Notes under the pieces: model-generated
The model's database searches: none
Seen by the model: the letters and a program-made list of their open reading frames with translations, nothing else
Told to the model about the DNA's origin: nothing
Program-made: the position numbers and the translations under genes
Part shown: one piece after another, positions 26,318 through 35,240 of the stretch
Position numbering within the stretch: the first letter of the stretch is position 1
Layout of the letters: each line of letters opens with the position of its first letter
Assembly (NCBI GenBank): GCA_020635135.1
Contig: JACKAJ010000015.1
Location: 372,001 to 436,000, forward strand
Direction of reading: 5' to 3'
DNA: 64,000 nt
From: Halobacteriovoraceae bacterium
GTDB taxonomy: Bacteria > Bdellovibrionota > Bacteriovoracia > Bacteriovoracales > Bacteriovoracaceae

Positions 26318-27061
26318 ATGAAGTTTATAGTCTTTATCAGCCTTGTCCTCTCCATCAAAGGCTATTCCAACCTTCTTCTAAAAGAAAATGCTGAAGTTGA
26401 TAAAAGTGAAAAACGTGATGGCTTCTCTCTCAAAACTGGGAAAGTGAACCAATACCGTATTTACCAAGCTAAAACCACTAAACTCTATCAACACCCTCCC
26501 CAATTCGTAGCGAAGGCCATACTGGATTTTGAAAATCGTTGTAATAATGAATATCATGACTTGCGAGAACATCTAAAAAAAGACTTTCATTGCCCATTTT
26601 TCAATAAACTCCTCGTTGAAACAATTCGCCATCCCATTGTCTCTTCAAAAAAAGATGGTGATCAATTTGTTACAACCAAAATTATCAAAAATCGTGGACG
26701 TCATGTCGTTAATGAACTTGTTACGGTTAAAGATGTCTATGAAAACGGGAACAAAAATGTTCTTATCACAATTGAAAGTATCAATGACCAATTGGCAAAA
26801 CAACTCACACAAAAAGAACTTAAATCCAGCACAGTTATTACAAAATCTATTACTCGCTTCTATCTTAAAAATATTGGCAATGAATCAACACTCATTGATT
26901 ATAGTTATGAGATGAAAACAGATCATTGGCTTATCAATAAGATTATAGCGGCATCAAGTGTCTTCGATAATATGCATGAAAATATAATCAACTTGCTCGA
27001 GCAGATAGAAAAGCAAACAACAGGTGATGGAAACATCCAGGCAAATACCCAGATTCATTGA
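26318..27061 (+). CDS. Exported protein with possible START-like fold
   Basis: This 247-residue protein has a signal peptide (MKFIVFISLVLSIKGYSN). I do not recognise it firmly. The C-terminal part (SITRFYLKNIGNESTLIDYSYEMKTDHW, then a long helix) has the look of a SRPBCC/START lipid-binding fold, but this is a guess from pattern alone. AAGGTGG lies eight bases before the ATG at 26318, which I prefer over a GTG 12 bp earlier. It follows the kinase gene by 79 bp and may share its transcript. Confidence 0.6.
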   Translation: MKFIVFISLVLSIKGYSNLLLKENAEVDKSEKRDGFSLKTGKVNQYRIYQAKTTKLYQHPPQFVAKAILDFENRCNNEYHDLREHLKKDFHCPFFNKLLVETIRHPIVSSKKDGDQFVTTKIIKNRGRHVVNELVTVKDVYENGNKNVLITIESINDQLAKQLTQKELKSSTVITKSITRFYLKNIGNESTLIDYSYEMKTDHWLINKIIAASSVFDNMHENIINLLEQIEKQTTGDGNIQANTQIH

Positions 27062-27301
27062 AATCTTCAATTGAATGACCCTTTTAAGCCTAATCTCAAT
27101 CTGTTTTACTGAAATTTATAGCGCAATAAACTTGAATGCCTCTGAATGCAGGCAGTGAAATTTTAACTATCAAAACTTTTGACACTCATTAAGTCACCGA
27201 AAACTTGTCAATCACCCTATATTTTCTGGGATTTCCTATAATTTGGTTAACTTTTTAATTTGGGCATAAAAAGTTTTAGGGCATTAAAAAGGGGCAAGGG
27301 C

Positions 27302-28258
27302 ATGAAAACAACATTAACTATTCTTTTCCTTCTATTATTTTATTCATGTAATGATAGTTCACAGTTTTATAATAAAGTTAATTCTGCGGCCGTAGGCAGC
27401 GGGGATGAGAATCCTGATGAAACTATCGTAGATGATCGTCACGACGATTTTGGCGACAATGATGAAATAGCCGATGATAATGGCGATGATACTCAGAATG
27501 ATAGCCCCCCTGAGGTTATTATTATTGGAACTCCTGATTATGACGACACTCAATCAGGCGGTGATGTCGCCCAAAACGACGATACCAACAATAATAACGA
27601 TACTGGAAGCAACTCTGGTGACGATTCCGTTAATAATTCAAATAATGGCGGTAACGACACTCAATCAGGTGGTGATGTCGCTCAAAACGACGATACCAAC
27701 AATAATAACGATACTGAAAGCAACTCCGGTGACGATTCCGTAAACGATTCTAACAATAATGGCGATGATGACATCGCTCAAGGTGACGATTCTAATAGTG
27801 GCGATGATTCTCAAGTTGGAGATGACAATAACAATGACGACGATGTTGCTCAAAACGATGATAACAATAATGACGATGACAGTGCAGATAATGAAGAAGA
27901 TGATAGCAAACCAAAAGTTTGTCTTTTTACTGAAGACTTTGAACAGGTTGAAGTTGAAAAGAAAACTTGTGGTGGAAAAAAACATGGAACAACGAAAAAA
28001 TATTCAGTTACTCATGAACAAATTCAAGACTTCCAGTGTGAAAGTGGAAAATATATGTTCTGTCACTTTCCTCCTGGAAGAACTGAATACGATGAAGTCA
28101 CAGGCATGATTTTTAATACAAATGCTCATGTGATCATTATCTCTGAAAGTGCTGTGGCCACTCATTTAAGTGTTGGTGGTTACCTTATGAAATGTAGTGA
28201 AAATAGTGATTTAAAGGCTGGGGATCTCTGTGGAGATACTCAGCATTTATGTGAATAA
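27302..28258 (+). CDS. Lipoprotein with Asp/Asn-rich repeats and a CHxPPG-type C-terminal domain
   Basis: The 318-residue protein has a lipoprotein signal ending LLFYSC. Residues 25-200 are low-complexity Asp, Asn, Ser and Gly, with one 37-residue unit repeated in tandem. About 110 residues at the C-terminus form a Cys-containing domain with MFCHFPPGR and NAHVIIISESAVATHL. This resembles the widespread surface-protein pattern CHxPPGN...VSxxAVxAHLxHGD, though the final HGD is replaced. The acidic stretch may bind calcium or act as a spacer. Function unknown. AAGGGG precedes the ATG. A terminator follows at 28323. Confidence 0.7.
   Translation: MKTTLTILFLLLFYSCNDSSQFYNKVNSAAVGSGDENPDETIVDDRHDDFGDNDEIADDNGDDTQNDSPPEVIIIGTPDYDDTQSGGDVAQNDDTNNNNDTGSNSGDDSVNNSNNGGNDTQSGGDVAQNDDTNNNNDTESNSGDDSVNDSNNNGDDDIAQGDDSNSGDDSQVGDDNNNDDDVAQNDDNNNDDDSADNEEDDSKPKVCLFTEDFEQVEVEKKTCGGKKHGTTKKYSVTHEQIQDFQCESGKYMFCHFPPGRTEYDEVTGMIFNTNAHVIIISESAVATHLSVGGYLMKCSENSDLKAGDLCGDTQHLCE
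27545..27766 (+). repeat. 111-bp tandem duplication inside the lipoprotein gene
   Basis: GACACTCAATCAGG begins at 27545 and again at 27656. The two 111-bp (37-codon) units differ mostly at third positions and a few codons (Gly/Glu, Asn/Asp). The length is a multiple of three, so the frame is kept. Confidence 0.85.
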
Positions 28259-28322
28259 TATGACTTAGGAAGGAGGCTTTTAAGTTTTATTACATTCTCG
28301 CACACATTCCAACGCAAAGAAG

Positions 28323-28353
28323 CACCCTCTTTTATCCAGGAGGGTGTTTTTTT
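28323..28353 (+). terminator. Rho-independent terminator
   Basis: CACCCTC (28323-28329) pairs with GAGGGTG (28340-28346), followed at once by seven T. It ends the transcript of the Asp-rich lipoprotein gene. Its T-run touches the stop codon of the convergent deaminase gene. Confidence 0.9.
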
Positions 28354-28768
28354 ATAAATCTACTTTTTGAACTTCAATGCCAACACTATTTAAAACGCCA
28401 ATTGAATCCTTGATTCTATAATCATTGAGATAAAAAATTTTTTTCACATTTCCAAGATTAATTAATCGCTTTGCACAGGCGACACAAGGAAGATGGGTAA
28501 CAAAAACAAATTTATCAAAATTGCGAGGAGAATCACAATTAATAACTGCATTCTCTTCTGAATGCAAACATCCACAATTTCCTGGCTCTTCACGATCACA
28601 ACAATTATCTAAACCAGAAGCGTTCCCATTATACCCAACTGCTAAAACTTTTCTAAAATCAGTTGTTGTTATAACTGTTCCAACTTTTAGTCTTTGGCAT
28701 GTTGATCGTTTAGCCATTAATGTTGCTAGTTCAATATAAACTTGTTCAAAACTAGGTCTATCTCGCAT
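28352..28768 (-). CDS. dCMP/cytidine-type deaminase
   Basis: This 138-residue zinc enzyme most likely deaminates dCMP to dUMP for thymidylate synthesis. The zinc site is seen as HSEENAVI (family HAEENAI, one Ala to Ser change) and PCVACAKRLI. The extra Cys cluster NCCDREEPGNCGC before the active site is typical of the ComEB/dCMP deaminase branch. SD AGAGG precedes the ATG. A related nucleotide deaminase is the alternative. Confidence 0.87.
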   Translation of the reverse strand: MRDRPSFEQVYIELATLMAKRSTCQRLKVGTVITTTDFRKVLAVGYNGNASGLDNCCDREEPGNCGCLHSEENAVINCDSPRNFDKFVFVTHLPCVACAKRLINLGNVKKIFYLNDYRIKDSIGVLNSVGIEVQKVDL

Positions 28769-28805
28769 ATCTTATCCTCTAAAAAAATCTCTGATTGTTT
28801 TATAA

Positions 28806-28840
28806 TAAAAAAAAAGGTGAAAAGCCATCCTTGGCTTTCC
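28806..28840 (-). terminator. Terminator of the leucine-degradation operon
   Basis: On the minus strand AAAGCCA and TGGCTTT form a 7-bp stem with a 4-nt loop (28821-28838), followed after five bases by a run of nine or ten T. It lies about 135 bp past the last gene of the operon. Confidence 0.7.
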
Positions 28841-28973
28841 ACTATGACGATACAATCCATCCCTAGAATTTAGGATATGGATAACGGGAATTCTTCCAAA
28901 TGAATTGATTGATTACTTAAATCTTAAGGAATTGATGACGAATGTTAAATTGGCATATGCGAAAAAAGTCTAA

Positions 28974-29774
28974 CTATTTCTTACTTCTATGCACAAATTT
29001 CTGCACCAGCTTCTCGTGCTCAGAACTTCTCTGGGTTATGGCCTGCAAGCATGCCATGAATTCCAAGTGATGATAAAGCTCACTTCGAGATGCATTTTTC
29101 AAGCCGGCTTTATTCATTCGACTTGCCACGGAGCCATGGGAAGCGATGGACTTGGCAATCTTCATAGCCTCTTCCTCGAGATCAGTATGGGAAAAAACAT
29201 AGTTTACGAGTCCAATTTCGAGCGCTTCTCCTGCTTTAATTTTTCTTCCAGTGAGTAACATATCCATGGCCCGCCCATATCCGATAATTCTATTCAAGTA
29301 ATAAGAACCACCATCTCCTGAAACAAGTGCTAAATTAATAAAACTTTCTTTAAAAAAAGCTTCACTACTCATAATTCTCAAATCACACATACAAGCTAAA
29401 TCACAACCTGCACCAACTGCTGCGCCATTGACAATTGCGATAAGAGGGGTTTGCATTTTTTCAATTGTTAGCGGAATTTTTTGAATACCTCTTTGATAAA
29501 GTGTTCTGAGTTCATCTATATCTCCTGCAAACATGTCTGACTTTTCATGCATGGCCATAATATCACCGCCAGCACTAAAAGCTTTTCCCGCGCCAGTAAT
29601 AACGATAACATGCACTTCATCTTGCTCTTCATACTTTTCAAGACAATCGACCAACTCACTAACCATTTCTAAGTTAAAAGCATTGAGTGTGTCAGGGCGA
29701 TTTAATTTAATCATAAGAACATTTTCTGAAAAATGTAATTGTAATGTCTTGTATTGGTTAAGCTTAAAACTCAT
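28974..29774 (-). CDS. Enoyl-CoA hydratase/isomerase family protein
   Basis: This 266-residue crotonase has the oxyanion-hole segments GKAFSAGGDIMAM and NGAAVGAGCDLACMCDLRI, and acidic residues in the active-site region. It is the last gene of the leucine operon and overlaps the HMG-CoA lyase gene by 4 bp. A second crotonase in the operon already fits methylglutaconyl-CoA hydratase, so this one may act on another branched acyl-CoA or a side path. The family is certain, the substrate not. Confidence 0.85.
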   Translation of the reverse strand: MSFKLNQYKTLQLHFSENVLMIKLNRPDTLNAFNLEMVSELVDCLEKYEEQDEVHVIVITGAGKAFSAGGDIMAMHEKSDMFAGDIDELRTLYQRGIQKIPLTIEKMQTPLIAIVNGAAVGAGCDLACMCDLRIMSSEAFFKESFINLALVSGDGGSYYLNRIIGYGRAMDMLLTGRKIKAGEALEIGLVNYVFSHTDLEEEAMKIAKSIASHGSVASRMNKAGLKNASRSELYHHLEFMACLQAITQRSSEHEKLVQKFVHRSKK

Positions 29775-30688
29775 ATTTTATAACCTTTATTCACAAAAGC
29801 CTCTCTAAACTTTGAGGGAGATTTCTTTTTAATTTTATTAAATATAATATCTGATCCTCTTATGAGTTTTTCAAATTCTATATTGCCATAATCAACACCT
29901 AGAGAGTGAAAAAGGTAGAGGACATCTTCAGTTGCGACATTACCTGTAGCTCCTTTTGCGTAGGGACACCCACCAATGCCGCCAGCAGATGAATCAAACA
30001 CACGAATTCCATTTAAATACGCAGTATAAATATTTGTCAGCGCAAGACCTCGTGTATCGTGAAAATGCATCGCAATTTTAGAAAGATCGAATTCACCTTT
30101 TAAAGCCTTCATCCAATCAATGACTTTAACTGGAGTGGCAATGCCAATTGTATCTCCAAGAGAGACTTCGTAACAACCCAATTCAAAAAGTTTTTGAACT
30201 TGCTCAATTGTTTTACTAACAGGCACTTCTCCCTCGTAAGGACAACCAAAAACAGTTGAAAGATAACCGCGAACTTTCATTCCTTTTTTTATTGCTTCTG
30301 GAACAAATTCACAAAATCTCTCTTGAGCTCCTTTTAGAGAAGTCTTAATATTTTTAGAGTTAAAGGCTTCTGAAGTTGATGTAAACACAGCAATTTCTTT
30401 GACTTTTAAATCTAAGGCTATCTCATATCCCTTTCGGTTGGGAACGAGGCAGGATAGCTCTGCCTTTTGATCTAAGCCTTTTTTCACAATTTTACGATAG
30501 AGTTCTTCTGAATCAGCCATTTGAGGTATAGCCTTGGGATTCACAAAACTAGTGACCTCCATTCTTTTAACGCCAGCATCGATTAAATTTTCAATAAACT
30601 TAAGTTTGTCTTCAGTGCCCAGAGGAGTCGCTTCATTTTGAAGTCCATCTCGAGGACCGACTTCAACAATTTGAACTTCATTCTTCAT
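29771..30688 (-). CDS. Hydroxymethylglutaryl-CoA lyase
   Basis: This 305-residue TIM-barrel enzyme splits HMG-CoA into acetoacetate and acetyl-CoA, the last step of leucine breakdown. Diagnostic residues are VGPRDGLQNE at the N-terminus, MHFHDTRGLAL (metal-binding His-x-His) and GGCPYAKGATGNVATEDV, which carries the active-site Cys. GGAG precedes the start. It overlaps the biotin-carrier gene by 4 bp. Confidence 0.95.
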   Translation of the reverse strand: MKNEVQIVEVGPRDGLQNEATPLGTEDKLKFIENLIDAGVKRMEVTSFVNPKAIPQMADSEELYRKIVKKGLDQKAELSCLVPNRKGYEIALDLKVKEIAVFTSTSEAFNSKNIKTSLKGAQERFCEFVPEAIKKGMKVRGYLSTVFGCPYEGEVPVSKTIEQVQKLFELGCYEVSLGDTIGIATPVKVIDWMKALKGEFDLSKIAMHFHDTRGLALTNIYTAYLNGIRVFDSSAGGIGGCPYAKGATGNVATEDVLYLFHSLGVDYGNIEFEKLIRGSDIIFNKIKKKSPSKFREAFVNKGYKI

Positions 30689-31149
30689 TGAGAAATCTCC
30701 TCAAGCTCAACTATAACATCGCCGGTTTTGACTTGTTCACCTTCATTAAAATTGATTTTAGAAATTTTTAATTGTTTAACAGCTTTTAAAGGATGTTCCA
30801 TTTTCATGGCCTCGAGAATGCTCACCGTCTCATTATCGATAACGGTCTCACCAACAGCTTTTAAATGTTTAAAAACTTTTCCAGGCATTGGAGCAACAAT
30901 TGAGAGCGGATCCGATTTCCCCCCTGCTCTTTTGCTTTTTCTTTGTCTATTATCATTCACACAATAAGTTTTTCCCTCAATTGAAAGATAAGTTTCTCCA
31001 CTTTTTCTATTCTGAAAAAAATTCGCCGTTTTCCGTCCCATCGGTGTTTGATAATGTATAGCGTGATCTTCAACGCTAATAAGCTTAAACTCTCCTTGAG
31101 GTTTTAATACTTCAAATTCATTTCCGTTAACAATTATTTTTTCGCTCAT
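30685..31149 (-). CDS. Biotin carboxyl carrier protein of methylcrotonyl-CoA carboxylase
   Basis: The 154-residue protein ends in a biotinyl domain with the biotinylation site SILEAMKMEHPL (Lys in AMKM) near residue 116 and the APMPGK turn. The N-terminal half resembles the linker region between biotin carboxylase and biotinyl domains of MccA-type subunits. In most bacteria these lie on one chain of about 660 residues; here the carrier is a separate gene just after the carboxylase, with a 4-bp overlap. Confidence 0.88.
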   Translation of the reverse strand: MSEKIIVNGNEFEVLKPQGEFKLISVEDHAIHYQTPMGRKTANFFQNRKSGETYLSIEGKTYCVNDNRQRKSKRAGGKSDPLSIVAPMPGKVFKHLKAVGETVIDNETVSILEAMKMEHPLKAVKQLKISKINFNEGEQVKTGDVIVELEEISQ

Positions 31150-32621
31150 AATTTTATACTATCCCATGGGTCAGTAAACGCTTTCGTCTTCGAATTTTTC
31201 CCAAGACCTTTTGGTATTTTTTTAATTTCATCGAGTAAGAAAAAAAGCTCTTCAGGAAGGCTTTCCTCTTTTAACAAATTATCGATATGTTCTTCTATAT
31301 AATGAGTTGTGAAAGAACTTTTTTGAAAATCTTTTTCGTTTAAAATTTTTAATAAAAAATCTCGGTTGTTGACCACTCCTAAAAAAGGGGTCTCATCTAA
31401 GACTTTTTTCATCTTTTCAATAGCTTCACTGCGAGATTCTCCCCACGTTACAAGTTTAGCAATCATAGGATCATAATTAATCGAAACTTCGTCACCATCT
31501 CGATAAGCTGTTTCAACCCGATACCATGGATAACTCTCGCCTCCGATAAATCCAATTGTTCCTGATTGAGGGAGAAACTGATTTTTGGGATCCTCTGCAT
31601 AAATTCGACATTCAATAGAATGCCCATGAAGAGAAATATCATTTTGCTGGAGTTTTAAACAATCATTGGCAACATCAATTTGCAATTTAACGAGATCGAC
31701 ATGAGTCGACATTTCCGTCACCGGGTGCTCCACTTGAAGTCTCGTATTCATTTCTAAAAAATAGAAGTCAGACGAAACTTGATCATAAACGAGCTCAACT
31801 GTTCCAGCTCCTCGATATTGAATACCTTCTGCTAATTTCACAGCTGTCTGGCAAATTTCTTGTCTTTTAGATTCAGTTAAACTTGGTGATGGGCATTCTT
31901 CAATAATCTTTTGATAGCGTCTTTGAATGGAGCATTCGCGTTCAAAAAAATGAAGAAAGTTTTTCTTTCCATCGCCAACCACTTGAACTTCAATATGCTT
32001 TGGAGCCGTTATGTATTTCTCCAGTAAAACTTTATCATTGGAGAAGGCTTTGCGTGCTTCACTCTTAGCCGATTCCAGTGCTTCTTGAAAATCTTTTTGC
32101 TCGCGTACAATGCGCATCCCTTTTCCTCCGCCACCTGCAGAAGCTTTGATAAGAACGGGAAAGCCTATTTTAAGAGCCTCACTCTCTAGTTTTTTCAATG
32201 ACTGATCTTCACCATGATAGCCAGGGATAACGGGGACTCCCAATTCTTGAGCCTTGATTTTTGATTGAATTTTATCTCCCATAAGTGATATGACTTTTGC
32301 TGTTGGTCCGATAAAGAGTATCCCTGCATTTTCAACTTTTTCTGCAAAAGAAGCATTTTCAGAAAGAAACCCATAGCCTGGATGAATAGCATCGGCCTTA
32401 GAGTCTTTGGCTATTTTTACAATTTTATCTTGATTGAGATAAGTATCTGAAAGCTCTCCGCTGCCCAATGAATAACTTTCATCAGCCTTTTGAACATATT
32501 CAAGGTTTTTATCTTCCTCTGAATAAATAACAACAGTTTTTATCTTCAAATATTGGCACGTTTTTAATACCCGAAAAGCTATTTCAGAACGATTCGCAAT
32601 CAATATTTTCTTTACTTTCAT
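31146..32621 (-). CDS. Biotin carboxylase subunit of methylcrotonyl-CoA carboxylase
   Basis: This 491-residue ATP-grasp enzyme carboxylates biotin with bicarbonate. Conserved parts: ILIANRSEIAFRV, HPGYGFLSENASFA, the glycine-rich ATP loop ASAGGGGKGMRIV near residue 165 and EMNTRLQVEHPVTE. The ATG at 32621 gives a 4-bp overlap with the upstream gene; an open frame begins four codons earlier at a GTG. It lacks the C-terminal biotinyl domain, which is encoded by the next gene. The operon makes methylcrotonyl-CoA the likely final acceptor. Confidence 0.9.
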   Translation of the reverse strand: MKVKKILIANRSEIAFRVLKTCQYLKIKTVVIYSEEDKNLEYVQKADESYSLGSGELSDTYLNQDKIVKIAKDSKADAIHPGYGFLSENASFAEKVENAGILFIGPTAKVISLMGDKIQSKIKAQELGVPVIPGYHGEDQSLKKLESEALKIGFPVLIKASAGGGGKGMRIVREQKDFQEALESAKSEARKAFSNDKVLLEKYITAPKHIEVQVVGDGKKNFLHFFERECSIQRRYQKIIEECPSPSLTESKRQEICQTAVKLAEGIQYRGAGTVELVYDQVSSDFYFLEMNTRLQVEHPVTEMSTHVDLVKLQIDVANDCLKLQQNDISLHGHSIECRIYAEDPKNQFLPQSGTIGFIGGESYPWYRVETAYRDGDEVSINYDPMIAKLVTWGESRSEAIEKMKKVLDETPFLGVVNNRDFLLKILNEKDFQKSSFTTHYIEEHIDNLLKEESLPEELFFLLDEIKKIPKGLGKNSKTKAFTDPWDSIKL

Positions 32622-33415
32622 TTCTGTACCCACTTAGCCGTTCTCTTTTCAAGTAAAGCTGTCATCCCCTCTTGCCCTTCACCCGAAATTCTAAATTCTG
32701 AAATCGTTTTCACAGTATAATCTTTGAGTTTCTCTTTATCAGAGACCAAAAGCTCTTTCACATTTTTCAATAACTTCTTACAACCACGAGCACTCGCTGG
32801 TCCTGCTCTCAGAAAACTTTCAACGAGTTCACCTGTACGACTTTCTAATTTATCAGGCGAACAAACTTCGTGAACCAAATCCATCTCTTTGGCTTTTTCA
32901 GCATCAAAGACCTCGCCTGAAAAAAACCACGCCCGAGCTTGAGACTCTCCAATTTTTCTTAAGACATAGGGCGAGATCACCGAGGGAACTAATCCTAGTC
33001 GCACTTCAGTGAAGCCAAACTTAGCTTTTTGGTTCGCCAGCACATAATCACAAACACTCACAATCCCAACTCCCCCACCTAAAGCATGCCCCTGGACAAT
33101 TCCCAAGATAGGAAGCTCGAGCTGGTCAAAGCACTCAAACATATTGGACAATTTTTCAGAGTCTTTATAATTTTTCTCGAGAGAATAGTCTTTCATCTTT
33201 TTCATCCAGTTCAGATCAGCTCCAGCACAAAAACTTTTCCCATTAGAAGCAAGAACAACTAACCGCAATGATTTGTCCTCATGGATTTTTTTCAAAGTTT
33301 CTGTCAGTTCGCTTATAAACTGATCATCGAAAGCATTGTGGACATCGGGGCGATTAAACGTAACCCTGGCAATAGATTCCTTTACTTCATAAATTATATA
33401 AGAATGACTGGTCAC
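32618..33415 (-). CDS. Probable methylglutaconyl-CoA hydratase
   Basis: The 265-residue crotonase contains GKSFCAGADLNWMKKM, a segment typical of the LiuC group, and GHALGGGVGIVSVCDY. It would hydrate 3-methylglutaconyl-CoA to HMG-CoA, between the carboxylase and the lyase encoded on either side. The start is a GTG with GGAG upstream. The assignment rests on family pattern plus position. Confidence 0.85.
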   Translation of the reverse strand: MTSHSYIIYEVKESIARVTFNRPDVHNAFDDQFISELTETLKKIHEDKSLRLVVLASNGKSFCAGADLNWMKKMKDYSLEKNYKDSEKLSNMFECFDQLELPILGIVQGHALGGGVGIVSVCDYVLANQKAKFGFTEVRLGLVPSVISPYVLRKIGESQARAWFFSGEVFDAEKAKEMDLVHEVCSPDKLESRTGELVESFLRAGPASARGCKKLLKNVKELLVSDKEKLKDYTVKTISEFRISGEGQEGMTALLEKRTAKWVQK

Positions 33416-33430
33416 GGATAAAATCTCCTC

Positions 33431-35056
33431 TTACATTCTAAAAATGCCAAATTTAGTCTCAGGGATTGGAGCATTGAGGGTTGTACTCAATGCAAGTCCT
33501 AAGACTTTCCTTGTATCTTTTGGATCAATAATTCCATCATCCCAAAGCCGAGCTGTTGAGAAATAAGCACTTCCTTCTTTTTCATATTTTTCGAGGATAG
33601 GGTTTTGAAAATCACGCAATTCTTTATCGCTCATCTCTTTTTTTCCTCGACGTTTTAGCCCTTGGTTTTTGACTGTGGAGAGAACCCCTGCGGCTTGTTC
33701 TCCTCCCATCACTGAAATCTTAGCATTAGGCCACATCCATAAAAAGCGAGGATTGAAGGCCCTGCCACACATTCCATAATTACCGGCTCCGAAAGATCCT
33801 CCAATTATAACGGTAAGCTTAGGAACTTCAGCACAAGAAACCGCGGTAACCAATTTAGCCCCATGTTTTGCGATCCCTTCACTTTCATATTTTTTTCCAA
33901 CCATAAAACCTGTTATGTTTTGAAGAAAAATGAGTGGAGTTTTTCTTTGGCAGCAAAGTTCTACAAAGTGAGCTCCCTTTACCGCACTCTCACTAAAAAG
34001 AATTCCATTATTGGCTATTATCCCGACAGGAATTCCAAAAATCTTAGAAAACCCACAAACCAGTGTTTCTCCATAGTTCGCTTTAAATTCATGAAACTGT
34101 GATCCGTCGACTAAGCGAGCGATAATCTCTCGAACATCAAAAGGTTTTCGACTATCGGCAGGAATGATGCCTTCAATTTCTTCTATCGGGTAAAGAGGTT
34201 CATCAATTTCCATAGATTGAAAATGTAAACAATTACTTTCTTTTTCTGTTTTATAATTTAAGTTGTGAATAATATCGCGTATTTTCAATAAAGCTTCATC
34301 TTCAGTTTCAGCATAGTGATCGGCAACACCTGACGTCCGGGTGTGTACATCAGCTCCTCCCAATTCTTCAGCTGTCACATCTTCTCCAGTCGCGGCCTTA
34401 ACAAGTGGTGGACCTCCGAGAAAAATCGTTCCATTACCTTTCACAATAATGGATTCATCACACATTGCAGGAACATAGGCTCCACCCGCAGTGCATGAAC
34501 CTAATACGGCCGCAACTTGAGGTATTCCAAGTGAGGACATCACCGCCTGATTATAAAAAATTCTTCCAAAGTGTTCCTTATCTGGAAAAACTTCTGACTG
34601 CATAGGAAGAAAAGCACCTCCCGAATCCACAAGATAGATACAAGGCAAACGATTTTGTTGGGCTATCTCCTGGGCTCGCAAATGTTTTTTTACAGTTAAA
34701 GGGAAGTAAGTCCCGCCCTTTACAGTGGCATCGTTAGCCACAAACATACATTCAATTCCGTGGACTCTCCCAATCCCAGTCACAACTCCTGCGCTGGGAA
34801 TTTGCTCCCCATACACATCCCAAGCAGCGAGTTTACTCAATTCTAAGAAAGGGCTACCGGGATCAAGAATTTTTTGAATTCTTGTTCTCGCTAAATATTT
34901 TTTTCTTTTTTCATGTTTTTCAACAGCATCCCCTCGAAATTGAGTTTCCACGGCCTGCGATCTCTCACAAAACTCTTTCACAAGCATAGAAAACTGTTTT
35001 TGGTTGTCATTAAAATCTGTGCCGGTGGCCTGAACAGTGGAATCCAAAATCTCCAT
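33431..35056 (-). CDS. Methylcrotonyl-CoA carboxylase carboxyltransferase subunit
   Basis: This 541-residue carboxyltransferase moves CO2 from biotin to the acyl-CoA. The crotonase-fold CoA sites are visible: VDSGGAFLPMQ, VLGSCTAGGAYVPAMCDE, LQNITGFMVGKKYE and IIGGSFGAGNYGMCGRAFNPRFLWMWPNAKI, the last being typical of MccB. It is the first gene of the operon. Isovaleryl-CoA dehydrogenase, often the first gene of such operons, is absent. Confidence 0.93.
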   Translation of the reverse strand: MEILDSTVQATGTDFNDNQKQFSMLVKEFCERSQAVETQFRGDAVEKHEKRKKYLARTRIQKILDPGSPFLELSKLAAWDVYGEQIPSAGVVTGIGRVHGIECMFVANDATVKGGTYFPLTVKKHLRAQEIAQQNRLPCIYLVDSGGAFLPMQSEVFPDKEHFGRIFYNQAVMSSLGIPQVAAVLGSCTAGGAYVPAMCDESIIVKGNGTIFLGGPPLVKAATGEDVTAEELGGADVHTRTSGVADHYAETEDEALLKIRDIIHNLNYKTEKESNCLHFQSMEIDEPLYPIEEIEGIIPADSRKPFDVREIIARLVDGSQFHEFKANYGETLVCGFSKIFGIPVGIIANNGILFSESAVKGAHFVELCCQRKTPLIFLQNITGFMVGKKYESEGIAKHGAKLVTAVSCAEVPKLTVIIGGSFGAGNYGMCGRAFNPRFLWMWPNAKISVMGGEQAAGVLSTVKNQGLKRRGKKEMSDKELRDFQNPILEKYEKEGSAYFSTARLWDDGIIDPKDTRKVLGLALSTTLNAPIPETKFGIFRM

Positions 35057-35240
35057 AGGTATCCTTTTATAAATTACAGACGAAAAGACTTGAGTAATTT
35101 TAGCTGTTTGATAGCAAAAGATAAAATGTTCAGCTGAGAAAACAGCAAACTAACGCACAGCACCCATTGTTATTTTTAAGATTCTTTTTATTTTTAATCT
35201 TTAGCTTGAGAAGTTTTGCAGAGGTTCGTAAAATTGCTAC

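Noticed and set aside
27545..27766. CRISPR-like array from the tandem units
   Set aside because: The units are 111 bp, contiguous without spacers, in frame and code for an Asp/Asn-rich stretch.
27665..27985. Hydrophobic Ile/Val-rich reverse-strand frame
   Set aside because: It is the antisense shadow of the Asp/Asn repeat; no start signal or family supports it.
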